NCBI GenBank assembly: GCA_946699065.1
Contig: CAMPDV010000198.1
Coordinates: forward strand, 372,001 to 436,000
Source: Loxodes magnus
Lineage: Eukaryota; Ciliophora; Karyorelictea; Loxodida; Loxodidae
Length of the DNA stretch: 64,000 nt
Direction: 5' to 3'
The notes under the pieces are model-generated. The model was not told where the DNA came from, ran no database searches, and worked only from the letters and a program-made list of their open reading frames with translations. The number at the start of each line of letters is the position of its first letter. Position 1 is the stretch's first letter. Positions 38,328 to 51,610 of the stretch are shown here, one piece after another. Made by a program: the position numbers and the translations under genes.

Positions 38328-38972
38328 ATGAATTGAAATTAGATAAATGAATAAAAATGAAGTTTTGAAGAAAAAATTCAAACTCAAGTAGAATATATAA
38401 GGGAAAAAAAGATATCGTTGATATTTAAACTATATAGTGAAGAAAAACTTGATGCTTGCTGCGATAAAATGAAATATTCTTAATAGACTGAAAAAGATTA
38501 AAAAGCTAATATTGGAATATATTAAATAATATCTATATAAAAAGCAATTTGAGGAATACAGTTCGCAGTAAAAAAGATATAGAAAATGAAGAAAACTAAC
38601 TTTCACAGAGCAATTTATATTGCTGCGAAACTAATTCTTCAAATTAATAATTTATAACCCAGAATAAAAAATTAAAGCACAGATCTATAATATTAATTAG
38701 CGCTAGCTCCTCTAATATGGACCTTTAAATATAATAAGCTTATTTTATCATCGACTAATAAAAAAATTACTTTAATTGTATCTAATTTCGAATTTTAGTA
38801 GCCGTAGATCATTTTCGATTGCCCTTAATTTTCCTAAAATCAAATTTCTTAGCTTCTTTAACTAATTATTACTACATTGCTAATTCGAAGTCTAAGATTC
38901 ATTAGATTTAAGTTAGTTTAAATCTTAAAATAATATTTTGGTGAGATTGAAGAGCTTTTACCCCTTTGTTGA
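38328..38972 (+). CDS. Possible unknown protein, 214 aa
   Basis: Frame from ATG 38328 to TGA 38970-38972, with protein-like parts FEEKIQTQVEYIREKKISL, FKLYSEEKLDACCDKM and FHRAIYIAAKLILQI. No known domain. It lies in a Lys/Ile-rich region where chance frames look similar, so confidence is low. Confidence 0.26.
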
Positions 38973-39852
38973 CTTATATAACAGAAAGAGTTATTAATTT
39001 ATAAACGCTTCTTTCAGATATCCTTATTTTTTAGTTACAACAGAAGATGAAACTTATATACAATTTATATTTAGAAGTTACAACTTTAACATTTCCTTCA
39101 ATCTTTCATTTTCTTCTTTTCATAGAATGCCTTATAAATAAAGGTATATTTAGCTAATCCTGCTATTATCTATATGTCTTTTATCTTTATTTTAGATGTA
39201 ATTTATTTGATATCTTCAGTAGTTTTAACTTTTTTTATTTTGTAAGATTCTTCTATAAAGTTACTCTTTAGTTATTAAAGAATCAAATAGAGATGTCTTA
39301 CACTTATCTTATTTCACTAGCAGTTGAACTTAGCAAATTATAGCTTTAAATAGCTTCATGCTAGCATGAATAAAATATCAATCTCTTTACTTTATTTTAA
39401 CTATCTAGAACTTTAATCAGCTTTTTGATTACTACATTACACTGATATTGTCTTATAAGTTAACTTTAATCCTCTAATTAAAGTACTGAAGATCCTTCTT
39501 AATAAAGATATTTGAGTTATCAAATGAAAGTCTAAGGGCTAATAATTAGATTTAGGCCTTATAATTAAAATAGGCATTCAGAGTTGGTACTTTAAGAGCT
39601 TTTTAGCTTCATTCAAGGACTTTAAGTTCTATATATTGCTTTAATCTCCTAGCTCTTGCTATTATACATCTATAAATTAACCTCAATTCTCTCTAATTCG
39701 ATCTATCTTAAAAGATTGATTTTAGAAATACAAGCACTAAAGCTATAAAACTAGGAAGAAGGTAAATCTAGATTCTTTATAGAACCTAATTAAAAAATAA
39801 AAACTCCTCAGTTTTGTTTAAAAGGCACACTCAATTGATATAATTAGACTAT
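38973..39852. other. Spacer, no confident gene
   Basis: About 880 bp of A+T-rich sequence. Neither strand gave a frame I would defend. No repeats or structured RNA recognised. Confidence 0.4.
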
Positions 39853-40509
39853 ATGTTAAGCATTGATTTTCCTTAAGAAATGATTGAAAGAAATAAAAGG
39901 AAAACAAATCTAAAGCTATTCCTGTAGTATCGGAAGGCTGTATTAGATTAAATTATTAGTGGTTAATTTTCCAGTTAGCGAAGGAAGAGCTGAGTTTATT
40001 AAGATCTGTTTAAAAGACAAAAAGTTGAGACAATATTAAAAAAATTCAATTGATAATACAAGAAAAAGAAAAGAGCAACTAAAAAGGAAATAACTAATCT
40101 TAGAAGATCTAATTAGTTAGAATAGTTCTATGCTATTCTAGATTATACATAAGCATAGAGAGAAAAAGCTATGAAATCATAGGAGAAAAGAAAATCTAGA
40201 AAATCAAGCTTGCACTTTCTTAAATAAGCTCTAAACTTGCGATATGTTTATTAAGGTTTAGATAATTGCTAACAATATTCTACTAGTATTAGTTAGAAGC
40301 TAATTAAAACGAGGAATCTTTCTACTTTAATTTTGCATTATTTAGCATTGATAAAAATTCAGATGTATCAAAGATTTTATTCCCATTATAACAGAAATTT
40401 GATCATACTTAAATAAAGACTAAACTTTAACTTCTATTTATTTATTGATAGAAGGTTAGAAAATGGACTTTTAATATATAAGCTAAGGAAATTAAAATTA
40501 AAGCAATGA
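39853..40509 (+). CDS. Possible unknown basic protein, 218 aa
   Basis: Frame from ATG 39853 to TGA 40507-40509. Very basic N-terminal half (ERNKRKTNLKLFLQYRKAV, KKKKRATKKEITNLRRSN) and a Leu/Tyr-rich end. The text looks protein-like, but G is not enriched at first codon positions in the part I counted, which argues against coding. No domain recognised. Confidence 0.3.
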
Positions 40510-40854
40510 AGCTTCTTAAAATTCTACCTACTATCCTAATATTAATGCTAGCAAGTCTAAAGAGTGTTAATTTCGTTTTTTCGTTCATATTGAGAATAAA
40601 AATTTTCTCATCATTTAAAAAATTAAATTTTACCAATTTATTTAGTTATCAAAAGATCCTCCTTGAGTAATTAAAATATAACTAGTCATAACCTTACTAA
40701 CTTGACTCAAACTAAGATCTTTACGCTTTACCTTGCATAAAGACAAAAGATTCCAATAGCATTTTAATTTCGTTTTATTTTGAAGTTTTTTTAATTGATA
40801 ATTAGACTTTTATTAACAAAAAGGTTTGAAAGGATCATTCATTATATCTATAAA

Positions 40855-43800
40855 ATGTCAACTGAATTTTCCTTCCTAAATTAAGAGATCTTCAGTTAAC
40901 TTTAGAGGTCATTTAATGGAGTGAGCACATGTTATTTACAAAATGTCCTATAAAAACAACAAAAAGAGAATGAAAATTTAACCTTCTAATAACTCAATTT
41001 TCGAAAGCAAATGATAGTTTCAACAAGTGTAGAGGAGAAATAGAAGCCAAAACGCTAGTTTTCTCTTTACTAAATATAAGGAAATGTTATAAAATATACT
41101 TACTTCAGGTAAATGATATAGTTCAATACTGCTTTAAAGGGAGGAGGTTGTGGCTTATCAAGCATATAAAATAACAGAATAAGCCAAAAATTTGTTATGA
41201 ATGCAATGTAAAAAAGATTTAACATTGATGAAACGTCGATAGTGAAGAAGTAAAGGGGGCATTTAATAAATTAAGTAGGATTAATGCAAATATAAGATGG
41301 CTTAAAAGAGAAAATAGAGGAAAAAGTTCAGTAAGGGACAAAAATTTTCAGCCAAAATATTCTTACAAATATTGGAAATCCTTTAACACTTTTCGATAGC
41401 TTCATTGAAATAATATAGAAATAAGAAAAAGAAAGTTGGTCCTAACTCTTGAAAGAGTAACTTGTGAGACATTTACCAGAGCTTTTGGATATTCTACTGC
41501 TAAAGAATGAGGGAGAAAAGGTAATGATCAGAAATTAAATTTAAAATGATCTTATTTTAAATATTAAAGCTGGCTTAAATTTGATATAAGCAGATAAAAT
41601 TGGAGGATCAGAACTAGAATTTGCTCTTAATCGTAGTTTATAGATTTTGGAGAACATTCCTAGTAAAGCAGATATTGACTATTTTAACGTTTTTATCAAG
41701 ATTATAAAAATCGCATAACCAATAGTAGAGCTATCGTTTGGAACAGGAACTATAGACCCTGAAGTGATAACTATTAGCAAAAATATTTTCTCAAATGTTA
41801 AAGACAAAACTTACTAGAAAATTCACTAAAACATGCATTTAAAAATTCGATTAATAGAAGCCCTTGCTTCAAACATATGTGATAAGAATATTGTTTAAGA
41901 CTTCAATTAGTTTTAAACAATTGTTTTAAAAGAAGATTTCGAAATCAAGTTTAGAAGTTGCTTTTTACTTTAACAAATAGTACAAAATTCTAAAACTAGT
42001 GTCAATATAAAGAAAAAATCCTTCATATTCTTAGAATATTTATGCTAAGATGGAAATTGAAAAATACGGTATTATGCTTTAAAAAACTTAATAGAGTTGA
42101 GTAACAATAACATAATATAAGCATCCTAATTAAAAGATACTATAATCGCAAAAAAGTAGAGTAGTTTAATAAAGAGCTATTATGAAAAACAAATAGTAAT
42201 TGAACTAATAACTTAGCCAGAAAATGTATCTAACTTTATGCAAACAAGCGATTAAAATTGACTTGCACTTAAGGGAATTAAAAATGATGCTTACTGAAAT
42301 ATGATTGATAATCTGAAAACGGAGATTGAAGAACAATCAGAATGCTATGTTAACTTATTATGCGTTTCTAATGAGAGCTCTACATCTTAAAAAAATCTTG
42401 AAAATGAAGTTAAAAACTTTCTAGACAATTAATAAATAACAGGCCTACTGTTAATAGGAGAATAAGGAGTTGGAAAGTCATTATTCTTGAAGCAATTAGC
42501 TTTGAAGTGACTATCTTAAAAGAGTGAGTTTCTACCGCTATATGTATATCTTCCTACAGTAAAAGCGAATGAAGATAACTTGCTATAAAAAGTTCTAAGA
42601 AAATACAGAATTGAAATTAACGATAAATAAGTATTCAGAAAATTTTTGTTCATATTTGATGCGTATGAATAGTTAGGACAGTATCAACCTATAATTTAAA
42701 CTTCCAAATTTAAATAATAATTTCCATAGGCAAAATATATAATAACAAGTAGAAGAGACTATATACTAAAAGAGTCTAACTATAAAAAAGATCTCTCTCC
42801 TTATAAAAACGAAAAAGCAAAAATAAAGGAGTTAACAAAGCTATACATTTTACCCTTTAATGCTAACTAAATAGAAAACTACGTTTAACTCAGAATGAAT
42901 AAGCAAATTAAAGAATAAAGTAGAATACAAAATGAAAACTAAAATGCTAAAGTACAGCTGTCAAACCATTATTAAGTCTAAGAAATAGTGAACTAGATTA
43001 AAAATACTCCAGGATTAATAGAAGCATTAAGTAATCCTTTTATACTATCCGTTTGCTTAACTAATTAAACAATAGTATAATAACTAATAAGAGGAAATTA
43101 TAAATAAGTAAATATGTCAGAAATATATTAAACGTATATAAATAAATAAAAGGAAAGAACTGAGTAAAAACTATAGACATAGCAGTTATAAAATTAGCAA
43201 ATTGATCAATATTTAAAACTTATTGAAGAACTATAAACTAATGCATCTTATGAAATGCTAAATGGTTAAGTAGACTGAAAATAGTTTTCTTATACAAACG
43301 TAAAATAAATATAGTATCTTGCCTCGATTAAAAATCACATAAGCAATATACTTACAATAAAAAAGGCAAATAATATAAAAAGAATAGAAAGCATCCATAT
43401 GTAGTTAAGAGATTTCTATATTGCGAAAGATATAATAGAATTAGCAAAAAACTAACAAAAAAATTAGAAATAATTAGAAAATCATGGACTAAATAAGTTC
43501 TCAATAGTGGAAAATAAATAGATATAGCAGTTTATAAAAGAACTAAACATTACGAAGCTATTATAATACAATCTATTGAATATAGTAAAAATGACAAAGT
43601 CAAATAAGTAGTTATAAAAGATGGCCACTAACTGTATAACAATATTGAATTATACAAATTTTTAATTTATATAGGAAGACCTTGAAAATATTGATGTTTC
43701 TGAAGCAGATTTGAGCGATTCTGTATTTGATGGTTGCAATTTAAGAAATGCTAATTTAACTAAGGTTAATTTTAGTAGATCTTGAATAAGAAACTGCAAT

Positions 43801-45864
43801 TTAAATGATTCTAAAATGAGTTTAGTTAATTTTGGTTAAAAGCATACAATAACTGGTCATACTAATAAGATTACATAACTGGCACTTACAAGCTATAATA
43901 AGTTTATAATATCAGGAAGTGAAGATAAAACGATAAAAATCTGAGATCTGGAAACAGGAAATGAAGTTAAGACTCTTTAAGGACATACAGATATCGTTTC
44001 TTCGTTGATAATAACGAAGAATAACAAATATATTGTATCAGGAAGTAAAGATAAAACGATAAAAATCTGAGAAATACAAACAGGAAATCTGATTAAAACG
44101 TTATAAGGTCATTGGCTAAATGTTTCTTCATTAGCGATAACAGAAAATAACTAATATATAGTATCTGGAAGTAGAGATAACACTATAAAAATTTGAGATT
44201 TTCAAACAGGAAATTAGACTAAAACGCTAGAAGGTCATGCAGATTATATTACTTCATTGGTGATAACATCTGATAATAAGGATATAATATCAGGAAGTGC
44301 CGATAAAACAATAAAAATATGAGAAATGTAGACTGGAAATTTGATTAAAACATTAGTAGGTCATACAGATATAGTTACTTCCTTGGTGATAGTCAAAGAT
44401 AATAGATTTATAATATCAGGGAGTAGAGATAACACAATAAAAATTTGAGATATGTAAGCAGGAAATATTTACAAAACATTAGAAGCTCACAAGGGTTCTG
44501 TATGTGCTTTAGCGTTAACAACCGACAACAGGTTTATTGTATCTGGAAGTAGAGATAATACAATTAAAATATGAGAGATATAAACAGGTAATATCATAAA
44601 AACACTAAAAGGTCATTGATAAAATATTACTTCATTGATGAGAACATTTAATGATAAGTGGATTGTATTTGGAAGTGAAAACAATACGATAAGCATTATA
44701 AAGATGGAAATAGTAAAAAATGAAAAAAATTTGATAAGTCATACAGATTATGTGACTTCATTGGCTTTAACATAAGATAGTAAGTATATAGTATCAGGAA
44801 GTGCTGATAATGTTGTAAAAGTGTGAGAGATTGAAACAAGTAATGAGATTTGAACATTAAAAGGTCATACAAATGCTGTTTTTTCAGTGGTGGTTACATA
44901 AGATAATAAGTATATAGCATCAGGAAGTGCCGATAGTGTAATAAAAGTATGAGAGATATAGACAGGAAATCTGATTAAAACATTAGAAGGTCACACAGAT
45001 TGCGTTAATACATTAGCAATAACTACTGATAATAATTATATAATATCAGGAAGCGCCGATAAGACAATAAAAATATGAGATATAAAGACATGAAGGTTGA
45101 ATAATACGCTTTAAGGCCATTTGCACTGAGTTACATCATTGTCATAAACATTTGACAATAAATATATAATATCTGGAAGTAAAGATACAACAATAAGAAT
45201 ATGAGAAATATAAACAGGGAATATGATTAAAAGATTATAAGGCCATTTAAGTCCAGTAAATGTAGTTGTAATAACATTTGATAATAAATATATAGTATCA
45301 GGAAGTGCAGATAAAACGATAAAAATGTGAGAGATGGAAACAGGAAGCATTATAAAGACATTAGAAGGCCATATAGATAATGTTACTTCACTGGTGATAA
45401 CATTTGATAATAAGTATATAATATCAGGAAGTATAGATAAAAAAATAATAATATGGGATATATAAACAGGAAACTACATTAAAACATTAGAAGGTCATAC
45501 TAAAGTTGTTACTTCATTAGCAATAACAAAAGATAGTCAATATTTAGTATCAGGAAGTGAAGATAACACAATAAAAATATGAGAAATGGATATTGGTAAT
45601 GAGTCTTCAAATGGAAAATTAAAGAGAATGATAGGAAGAAATGGATTAATAATAGATAAATGTTAATTTGAGAGAGCAAAGATAGAAAAGAGTAATGAAT
45701 AGATAGTAAAAGACTTATACATTTCATTAAACTGATACTTTGATTAAAGCTTAAATAAGATATTTAAAGATATTATCAAATTTTGCAAGTCTAAACATTT
45801 AATATTTCTATACCTTATTTATGATTTTTAAATTAAATAGCATCATTTTTAAAATGATAAGTGA
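40855..45864 (+). CDS. NACHT NTPase with pentapeptide repeats and 14 WD40 repeats (NLR/STAND-like), 1669 aa
   Basis: ATG 40855 to TGA 45862 is one frame of 1670 codons. Residues 1 to about 510 are an unrecognised, mostly helical N-terminal region. The NTPase has Walker A GEQGVGKSLFLK near residue 535 and Walker B KFLFIFDAYEQLG near 600, then ITSRRDY (sensor-like) and a helical arm. Residues about 940-990 form pentapeptide repeats (DLSDSVFDGCNLRNANLTKV). Fourteen WD40 repeats follow (about 998-1582), typically YIVSGSADKTIKIWEIQTG with TLxGH between, enough for two seven-bladed propellers. The Trp of nearly every IW(D/E) is TGA; repeat 13 uses TGG. STAND proteins act as signal switches that oligomerise on ligand sensing; in other eukaryotes and bacteria NACHT-WD40 proteins serve in immunity or cell-fate control. 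The role in this ciliate is unknown. Confidence 0.92.
43852..45600 (+). repeat. WD40-coding tandem repeats, about 126 bp each
   Basis: Fourteen in-frame copies of a unit of about 42 codons inside the NACHT-WD40 gene. Sequence between copies is highly similar at the nucleotide level (the core ATATCAGGAAGT recurs), so the propeller likely expanded by unequal exchange or conversion. The seventh copy is the most degenerate (FGSENNTISIIKME). Confidence 0.85.
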
Positions 45865-47919
45865 TCATCATTAGTGTAATTAAAAGAATAGCATGAATGG
45901 AAGATAGATGCAATATTTAAATTACATAGTAAGGGAACGAAAAGTTAAATAATTAGATTTTGCATAAGTTAAAAAAGGAAATTTTCCAATAGAAAAAGTA
46001 TAAAAATATATGTTTATAAAATAAAATCCTGAGAATTAGAATGGAATTGATCTTAAAAAATCGATTTTTTATAAAAAGGGATATAGAGTAATAAACCTAA
46101 AAACTAGCAAAATATTTAAGAAAAACATCTTTTTTTATCTTTATATAGATATTAGGTTCAAGAGAATAAGGGAAAAGATAAGCAGAAATAGATTTTGCAA
46201 GCGATAAATCAAACGAGAAGTTATTAAAAGTGAAAAATTAATAATTGGTATTTAATATTTAGCAAAACAAACTTAGTAAATACTACTGAAATCAGAATTA
46301 GAAATATTAAATTAGAAAGGAGGATGAAAGAGTATAGAGACCTTAATGATTTTTTTGTTTGGTTATTAAAATTCATGAACAGCTTATATTATCTAGTTGA
46401 TAGATTTCTTTTTAAGTGTATTTGCAAATAGATTGAGGTTTTGCAAGAAAGATGTATTTTCCATTCCTTATTACTATTTAGATAATCTATAATCATTTTG
46501 GCTAAATCTTTGTTGTCTTAGGGTTGATATTTATGCTTATTTTTCAAGGTTTAAATTAGATAATATGAGCATTCTTTCTATAAGATATGCATATAACATG
46601 AAAGGTTAAATTTTAAATAGTCAAACAAAAATAATTATTTTTGCTTAAAAAGAAAAGTCAAATACATGAAAACTTGCACTATCTTATAAAAATTAGCGAT
46701 TTAGAAGTTAAGACACCATATGAATTCACTTATTTAGAGTATGCTATAAATTAATAATTATTATATAGTGTATAGTTGGGGAACCAGAAGATATGATATT
46801 GAACTTAAATTCATTAGAAATTTGTTGATTTCTATTTATTGCAACATCTATGCTAAAGCTTATTTAAGAGAGTGGTTCATGTTTCTTTAGAATGACAAGC
46901 ATGATATAATTTTCCATTCTTTTGATTACTAAATTATAAACTTTGTAATTTCTTCCATCTTATTAATACTAAAAGTTGGATAAATATAATGAAATGCAAA
47001 ATAGCGTAATCAAACCTTTTTTATTAGAAAGAGATCATCAAATTAAAATTAATTTTATCAATAAAAATGCTTTTAATAACTTTTGGTTGCAAACGTTATT
47101 TTAATCAGAATTTTTAGGATTAATAGACTATCACTTATTTATTTTCATATCTATAATCTTATAAGCAGAATTGAGATTTTTATAATGTAATTAATTCGAT
47201 ACTTTATTATATGAATGGCTTTTTTACCTTTTCTAAAATTCTAGCTACATTCTAAAATCAAATTTGCTGCATAAAACTGTTATCTCATTTTCTCTTGCTA
47301 TGCACTTATTTTAATTACGTTATTACTTTTTTCCTAATATGCCTCACATCGTTTTTTCTTAAATTTACTAATGAACTTAATTTTAAATAGTACAAAGCTT
47401 TTATCCAGTTATGCTTTCATTCAGCAATATTAAGGAATAATTTTCAATTTTAATTGCTTTGATACTCATTCCATTCTTTTACCTCCTATTTAACTAGTAT
47501 TAATATATCTATCTACAAACTTCTATTACTCATATAACAAGCCTGCGAGCCTTTTACATCTAAACGTGTATTATCTTAGTCAAATATTGATTATTTTAGA
47601 CTTAAAGAATAAGTGGTTTAATATTAGCTGTTTTGATTATTAAATGTATATCCTAATACTAATAGTTAATGAAGATGCTTATTATACTAAAGCTTATATT
47701 TTCTATAGAGATCAAAGGTAAAAGAAAGTGAAGTAGATATTATATTTACTTTTGGTCTAAAAAACCTAGAGATTAGTATTAAACTGTTCTGCTACCCTTC
47801 CTCTCTTTTACTACTAGATCAACTATCTGAATTGCTACCAATATACTAATAGAGAATTATATAAATATAAAAGTGATTGAAGTAATTCGGTTATTTTTGT
47901 GGTGTCTCATTATAGATAA
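45865..47919. other. Long A+T-rich region, no confident gene
   Basis: About 2 kb. A plus-strand frame from ATG 46041 to TGA 46599-46601 (186 aa, beginning MELILKNRFFIKRDIEQQ) is mildly protein-like but lacks any domain or measured periodicity, so it is not called as a gene. Nothing else was recognised. Confidence 0.4.
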
Positions 47920-48696
47920 ATGTCAAAATAAAAATGATAAGCATTAAGATATAGAAGTTTAGATATTGCTTCTAAAGCAAAAGATAAAGATGATCATATA
48001 GTTGCTCTTAAGAAACTATTCCTAGTATATATAGAATATTTAGCTTGAATGCATAAACCTATTGTTAACTTAATTGATAGACATATGCTATAAGCAAATG
48101 GATATTAAAGTAAATAAATAATCCAAAACCTTAAATCAATCTTTCATCTGGAATGGTATTTACTCACTTAGATATGGTTTTTTAACTCCAAGGAAGATTA
48201 TAGGTGAAATCACCAAAATCAATATAAATTAAGTATAAAAAATGAAAGAAAAAGAATGAAAAAAAGCAGTTTAGAGTGCTGGAACTCTAAAGATAATAAT
48301 ATAATAAATTGCAAGAAAATTTTAATTTAAAAGGTATTTTTAAGAGAACTCTGTCAAACTTCGAAAGTTAAATATAAAATTCTTGAATAGTTATTAGTAG
48401 AAGCTATTAAACAAAAAAGTCAAAGGATTAAAGAATGAACATATTAAAAATGTGTGCTAGAAAGAATTTGCTCAAAATATAAAAGAATAAGAGTTTACAT
48501 TTTTTAGAGATATTTTACGATCGAATATTAATTCTATTATATTGCTTATGCAAGCTTGCTTGCTTTAATTTTAGTCAGTGACCGTATATAGAAGTATTTA
48601 TTAATTTTCAAGAAACAATATTTATTTTTAGAAAAGACAATCATAACTTTTGGTAATAGTTGTTTTAAAATGAGTTATTGTCCTGCTTTGTTTTGA
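47920..48696 (+). CDS. Possible unknown protein, 258 aa
   Basis: Frame from ATG 47920 to TGA 48694-48696. Over the first 86 codons G occupies about 20, 12 and 9 percent of positions one, two and three, a clear coding-type bias. Protein-like segments include LRYRSLDIASKAKDKDDHIV and ILEQLLVEAIKQKSQRIKEW. A hydrophobic stretch near the end (YYIAYASLLALILVSD) may be a membrane helix. No family recognised. Confidence 0.42.
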
Positions 48697-49473
48697 TCAA
48701 ATTTTCTAAGGATTTAAGGAAGAGAAGATTGGAGATTGGAAATTGGAAATTTTCAAGTTCCAAGATGAAAATTAAATAAATCTCTTTAATCAAAAATAAG
48801 AAATAATCAGGATGAGTTGGAATGAGAGACTTGATCTATGCTTAAGAGCTTTTTATTTAGCATATCCTTGATTTAAATAGCATACCTATGCATACGACCA
48901 CAATATTAAAAATACTGAAACATTTATAGTTTATTTATTTTATAGTAATGCTTAGAGTACTAATCAAGTTTAAATTTAAGAAAGAATTAAATTTTAACAA
49001 GGACAAAATATAAACGCAAGCTTGCTTAATTATTTCATGCTATTCTTCAAGTCTAATTAATTTGCTTATTTTTATAAAACCATAAAATACACCAGAAGCA
49101 GATAATAAAGGATTGTGGTATCTTATTTCATAATCGTAAACTATGCTCTGCTTTAACAAATTGAAAGAATAACATAATAATTTTTATTCTAGCAATTGCT
49201 AAATTTACTTCTAAGCCTACCATATTTCTAATCATTTAGCAACCATACATTTTTCAATTTTTATTCTCCTACACTATTTTCTCTCAGCAATCGCTCTCGT
49301 TAATTATTTCTCTTCAATGAGATTTAAGATCTCTATTTATTAGCATACGACTATAAAATGTTTTCTATAATTAATGCTATTAAATATTTATTTTTATTGA
49401 CTTATATTCCAAACATCTCTTAATAACTAGCCTACTAGACTTCTTATTATTATTTAGTTAATACTTATAAAGT
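48697..49473. other. Spacer, nothing recognised
   Basis: About 780 bp of A+T-rich sequence with no frame, repeat or RNA that I would support. A short GGAGATTGGAAATTGGAAAT purine-rich repeat lies near 48730. Confidence 0.35.
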
Positions 49474-50667
49474 ATGCTTTTTTATATAAGTTACACTTAA
49501 TTCTAGATACTCTCTAGATTAAAGAAACTACCTTCTACTCTTCAGTCCTTTATTTCTTTTTTACTCTAATTTATCTCAATTCTTATTAAGATTAAAATCC
49601 GAAATTTCTTATTTATACTATAGAAAATACAGGAGTTAAGAGTATTTGTAAAAGAGATAGAACAGAGTATTTAAGTTAAAAATATAAGTCTAGAATAAAG
49701 AAGCTAACTAGATATTTGGCTGCTAATATTTTCTTGCACTGAAATAAGGATTAAAGAGTTATTAGTTAAGATTACTAAGTAATTAGCTCTATTAAATGTG
49801 GGATTAAAACTATAAGCATCTCTCATAAAGAAAAAGGAGAAGATAGTTACTTTAAAATCTGATTCTTTAATAAAAGTTATTAAAAAAGGCTATTTAAATT
49901 TAGTGTATGAGATGTAGAATGAATGAGATAAGTTTTGCTCGATAAATATGAACATTGCTTAATTTTAAAAATTCAGTTATGACTTTAGATACTTAGATGA
50001 TAAATATAAGACCTAATTATATTAATTAAATGATAAAAATATTAGAAGCAAGGGAAAGAGGTAAACACTCGTTAATATTTTAAGTTAAGATAGAGAAATT
50101 GTATTCAGCAGTAAATATACCAGCAAATTTAGTTGTTGTAGAAGTATTATTCACTAAATTAATAAACTAGCCTTAAATTTTTATCCTTAATAATTGAACT
50201 AGGACTGATTAATCATTCTCTAATTTACAGTTAAAGTAGAAGATATGAATAATAGATTTATCTATAATAGATTTATTTAAGCTATTTATTGGATTGATTG
50301 TCTATTGTATAAAATATGGTAAATTATAAAATAAATTTACGTTGATTTTCAAGAGAATCTTTGGTATCTTCTTTTTCAACTCGATTATGTAATCACTTCA
50401 TAAATTTTTAAATATTATAAATATTTGAAGGAATACAGACTAATTAACAAATTAGTTGACTATATAAAATGTTTTTTCTAACTTTTCTTTCCTATGTAAT
50501 TAAAATAAAATATTCAAATCCAGCATTTCCATTATAGAGATATTATTATATCAATTATAATTTAAACTTAAGCCATAAAAATTTGTTAAATAAAATCCTT
50601 TAGAACATGCTTAATTATTATTCTACTATTTATCTTTAGCAGATTTTATATTCTACCACATTTATGA
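49474..50667 (+). CDS. Unknown protein, 397 aa
   Basis: Frame from ATG 49474 to TGA 50665-50667. Only two internal TGA occur in 397 codons, fewer than base composition predicts, which favours coding. Protein-like parts include VFVKEIEQSIQVKNISLEQR, LVKITKQLALLNVGLKLQ, SLIKVIKKGYLNLVYEMQNE and RFIQAIYWIDCLLYKIW. Aromatic and helical in character; no domain recognised. The last 50 codons are poorer and overlap a minus-strand frame, so the real stop could be nearer, but no earlier TGA fits. Confidence 0.45.
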
Positions 50668-51584
50668 CTGCTAATTCGTTTTTAATTAAGTTTATTTATC
50701 TTATATTACATGCTTTGATCTTTAAAAATCAAAATACTTCTTTTGCTTTCTGAGATAATTTCTAAAGAATTTGTCATTTTTGGGATTTACATTTTGAGAT
50801 ATTATCTTTCAATAGTTATATACTTATATAATGGGGAATTAATGTCTTTATGTCTTCTCTATCTTCTACAAATTTATGATTTTCTTTTTTCTAAATAATA
50901 ATAAAATAAAAGCATCTTCGCTACCTGCTTAAAGCTATTACAACAAGCATTATGCTTATTTTTACTTAGTTTCTCTTTAAAGTTATTAGAAATGCTCTTA
51001 GTTATAAGGTAAAAATTTCTCTCAAAAGATTAATATAAAATATCAGATCTGATTATCTAAAGCCTTTTACAGTGAAAGTTCTCTATTTGAAAATTTTATT
51101 AGCTCATGCTCTAAGTTTTAAGAGGGCAGCATATAAAATATCATATATGAATTAATTTTAAGCAAAGCAAATATCAGAACGATCTAATTTTTTAAAACTT
51201 AATGTACATATTATTCCTTCTTAGTTAATAGAACAGAAGCTCTTGTAGTTGTTATTCTTTTTTAAAGGTTACTACATTCTCTGAAAATTTCATTTTTTAC
51301 TATCTAACTGATATCTTAATCAAGGTATTTTAATCTTTTATCTATTTGGAATTGCATAGAGATTTAAGTTATAGTAGTTTAGTTTTCTTTTTATCAGTTC
51401 TTTTTTCTAAGTCTGCTACTTCCCATTCCGATATTCAATCAAATTATTAGCAAAGCTCAATAATAACAAATTTTAGATTCTCTAAAGGGTTCTATTTCCT
51501 TTCTTCTTTCTTCCAAACTCATTACAATGTCACTCCATAAATTAGTAAAATCATACCTATGATTACTTTCTTGGAATGATCCAT
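50514..51584 (-). CDS. Possible unknown protein, up to 356 aa
   Basis: Frame from ATG 51584 to TGA 50514-50516. Begins with a plausible signal-anchor (KVIIGMILLIYGVTLQW) and continues with protein-like LENLKFVIIELCQQFDW and EVADLEKRTDKKKTKLLQL. The 3' part overlaps the plus-strand gene by 154 bp and reads poorly, and the start lies 26 bp from another divergent frame. Low confidence. Confidence 0.28.
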
Positions 51585-51610
51585 CGTTTGATTAGATTAA
51601 AATGTAATAT

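Noticed and set aside
45111..45727. Minus-strand frames 45111-45350 and 45509-45727
   Set aside because: Antisense shadows of WD40 repeats in the NACHT gene.
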